From Muricea muricata (Eukaryota > Cnidaria > Anthozoa > Malacalcyonacea > Plexauridae): a stretch of 64,000 nucleotides of DNA. The DNA lies in contig OY979720.1 of assembly GCA_963855995.1 (NCBI GenBank), positions 2,916,501 to 2,980,500 on the forward strand, given 5' to 3'. Made by a program: the position numbers and the translations under genes. This document shows positions 62,601-64,000 of this stretch, in pieces (within the stretch, counting starts at the first letter, position 1; each line of letters opens with the position of its first letter). Below the pieces are notes generated by a model. The model worked only from the letters and a program-made list of their open reading frames with translations. It had not been told where the DNA came from and made no database searches.

Positions 62601-64000
62601 AGGAACTTTAATTGTATTTATGTATGCACCTAAAACGCCCACTTGGCTTTGGCTCAGATTGATTGAAAACTGAACAGAGCACAGACAGACTTTTACCCAA
62701 TAATACCAACAAATTTTGTTAAGGATGCGACTATATATTGATGCTTGATTTTAGCTTTTACATACTAAAACACTAAATATTTTATCGCCTATTATTAAGC
62801 CAGGTTTATACGTGTTCACTGCCAGAAATGTTTGACAGGCCAACGAATACGTCAGCAATATCCAATCAACAAAGTTTATTTTGGAAAACTGTGATAACAA
62901 TGAAGAATATTGTTGTGTAGGCATGAGGATATGAAGAGAGTTGGGGACTAATTCACCAACATGAATCAAAATTGTCTAACACCTCCAAACGTTCTACCAA
63001 CTGCGGTGGTGGTGTTACAGAAGTTCGAATGACACTGACCAGTGTATACGAGTGATGTGACATGAGTCATGCAGCAACTCGGTGCGTCAACCTCCCTCCC
63101 CCATAATGATTTCGGATCGGCTTTAAAAGAGTATGCTTTGAAAGGAATGCGACATAAATTAGCTCTCAAGTGCAGAACAGTACTTGTCAGATTCAGGCAA
63201 ACATGATGTCTGCCATACACGACTTACTGACGTGTGTTCGCGTTGCGTATAGGCTTGTGAGCAAACAGTGTGCACATTCCTGTAGGATATTTGACAGTTT
63301 AATGCAGCAGAGCTCTGTATTAAGTTTACACAATCTGAGAAGAATTGCACGATCAGTTGTAATGTGTTTAAGGAGCTATGAGGGATAGCGAACAAGCAAA
63401 CTGTCTCTTCTACTTTTTTTTTTCAGTTATGTATCAACTTTTTCTGGAGGCCTGATAAACTTTCTCTCTATGTCTGATGAATTTTTTCACGACGATCTGT
63501 TACTTTTTGCTCAGTGCGTTTCGATTCTACCTGAGATATGTTTGTTGTTTTAGACTGGTTTTATCCGCTCTGAAAAAACTTAAGGGCGCGACGGTACGAC
63601 GCCAAGCGTCCCCGCTAGACATAGATAATGACAGACTTGCAGTTTTATGTTTTGCTTCGATGTATTTTTTCTCAGGTTGACTGAAAAGAATTTGGATAAT
63701 CTGCGTGGAAAAATAAAAACATTTAAAGCGTGCCGTGCGCTGCCTGGTTCTTGTTTAATAATGCGATCACACGGGATTTTCACGAGGTCACCTCGAGACA
63801 CCAGGACGCTTGGCTCGGGGTGACGCTGTCAATTAGCTTAACCAGCTATTATTACAAAGTAGGAAGTTAGCATTCGTGTATAAGCAGTCTTAAAGAAGTC
63901 GGAGCAAGCAAAGGAATTTTACACCACATGGCTTTTAAGTTTGGGGCATTGTATGCCACGTGTAACGCATGGTGAAACGCCTGAACTATTGTTTAGTAAT
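59673..64000. other. Right-end sequence without supported gene
   Basis: Short open frames occur on both strands (for example 61,674-61,898 minus and 63,170-63,388 plus), but none has a recognisable domain or convincing exon neighbours. A TATA-like TATAAAAATA lies at 62,034-62,043 with nothing coding recognised downstream. The stretch 63,580-63,830 is less AT-rich and carries the short inverted motif gccaagcgtcc twice, about 200 bp apart. Distal regulatory DNA for GPAT or an untranslated exon of an off-window gene remains possible. Confidence 0.4.

Overview
This is a eukaryotic window, most likely from an anthozoan cnidarian (stony coral or sea anemone). The evidence is AT-rich DNA, genes split by GT-AG introns, many foldback and MITE-like elements, and three animal-type genes: a fibrinogen-domain protein, an NK6-class homeobox gene and a GPAT3/4-type glycerol-3-phosphate acyltransferase. 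The species cannot be named from sequence alone; the cnidarian call is inference.

Bases 1 to about 41,400 are a nest of repeats in which I recognise no protein gene. The core is a giant inverted repeat. The left arm (2,952-14,780) is matched in reverse by the right arm (15,356-27,891), with about 575 bp of spacer between them. The arms are almost identical except for three insertions found only in the right arm. A clearly more diverged copy of the same sequence flanks the palindrome: its first piece is at 1-285 and its continuation is at about 33,508-41,380, where it is rearranged and partly duplicated. The two pieces meet at one point of the repeat (19,494/19,501 in right-arm coordinates). 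So roughly 33.2 kb (286-33,478), bounded by a 12-bp inverted terminal motif, appears to have been inserted into an old copy of the repeat that also forms the palindrome arms. Between the right arm and the diverged copy (27,892-33,478) lie nested transposon insertions with readable target-site duplications, large foldback elements and a 31-bp minisatellite.

Bases 41,400-64,000 hold the genes. A three-exon secreted fibrinogen-related protein lies at 43,972-45,056 (+). A two-exon NK6-like homeobox repressor lies at 48,949-51,631 (+). A GPAT3/4-type gene with at least 13 coding exons lies at 52,693-59,447 (-). The last two are convergent, with about 1.06 kb between their stop codons. The three genes have no evident shared pathway: innate recognition or adhesion, developmental transcription, and glycerolipid synthesis. 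From 59,450 to the end I see no gene I can support, only a small hairpin element just upstream of the GPAT start.

The main caveat is that a near-identical head-to-head palindrome can also arise when two haplotypes are joined in assembly. The arm differences (point changes plus polymorphic-looking insertions) fit either a recent inverted duplication or two alleles.
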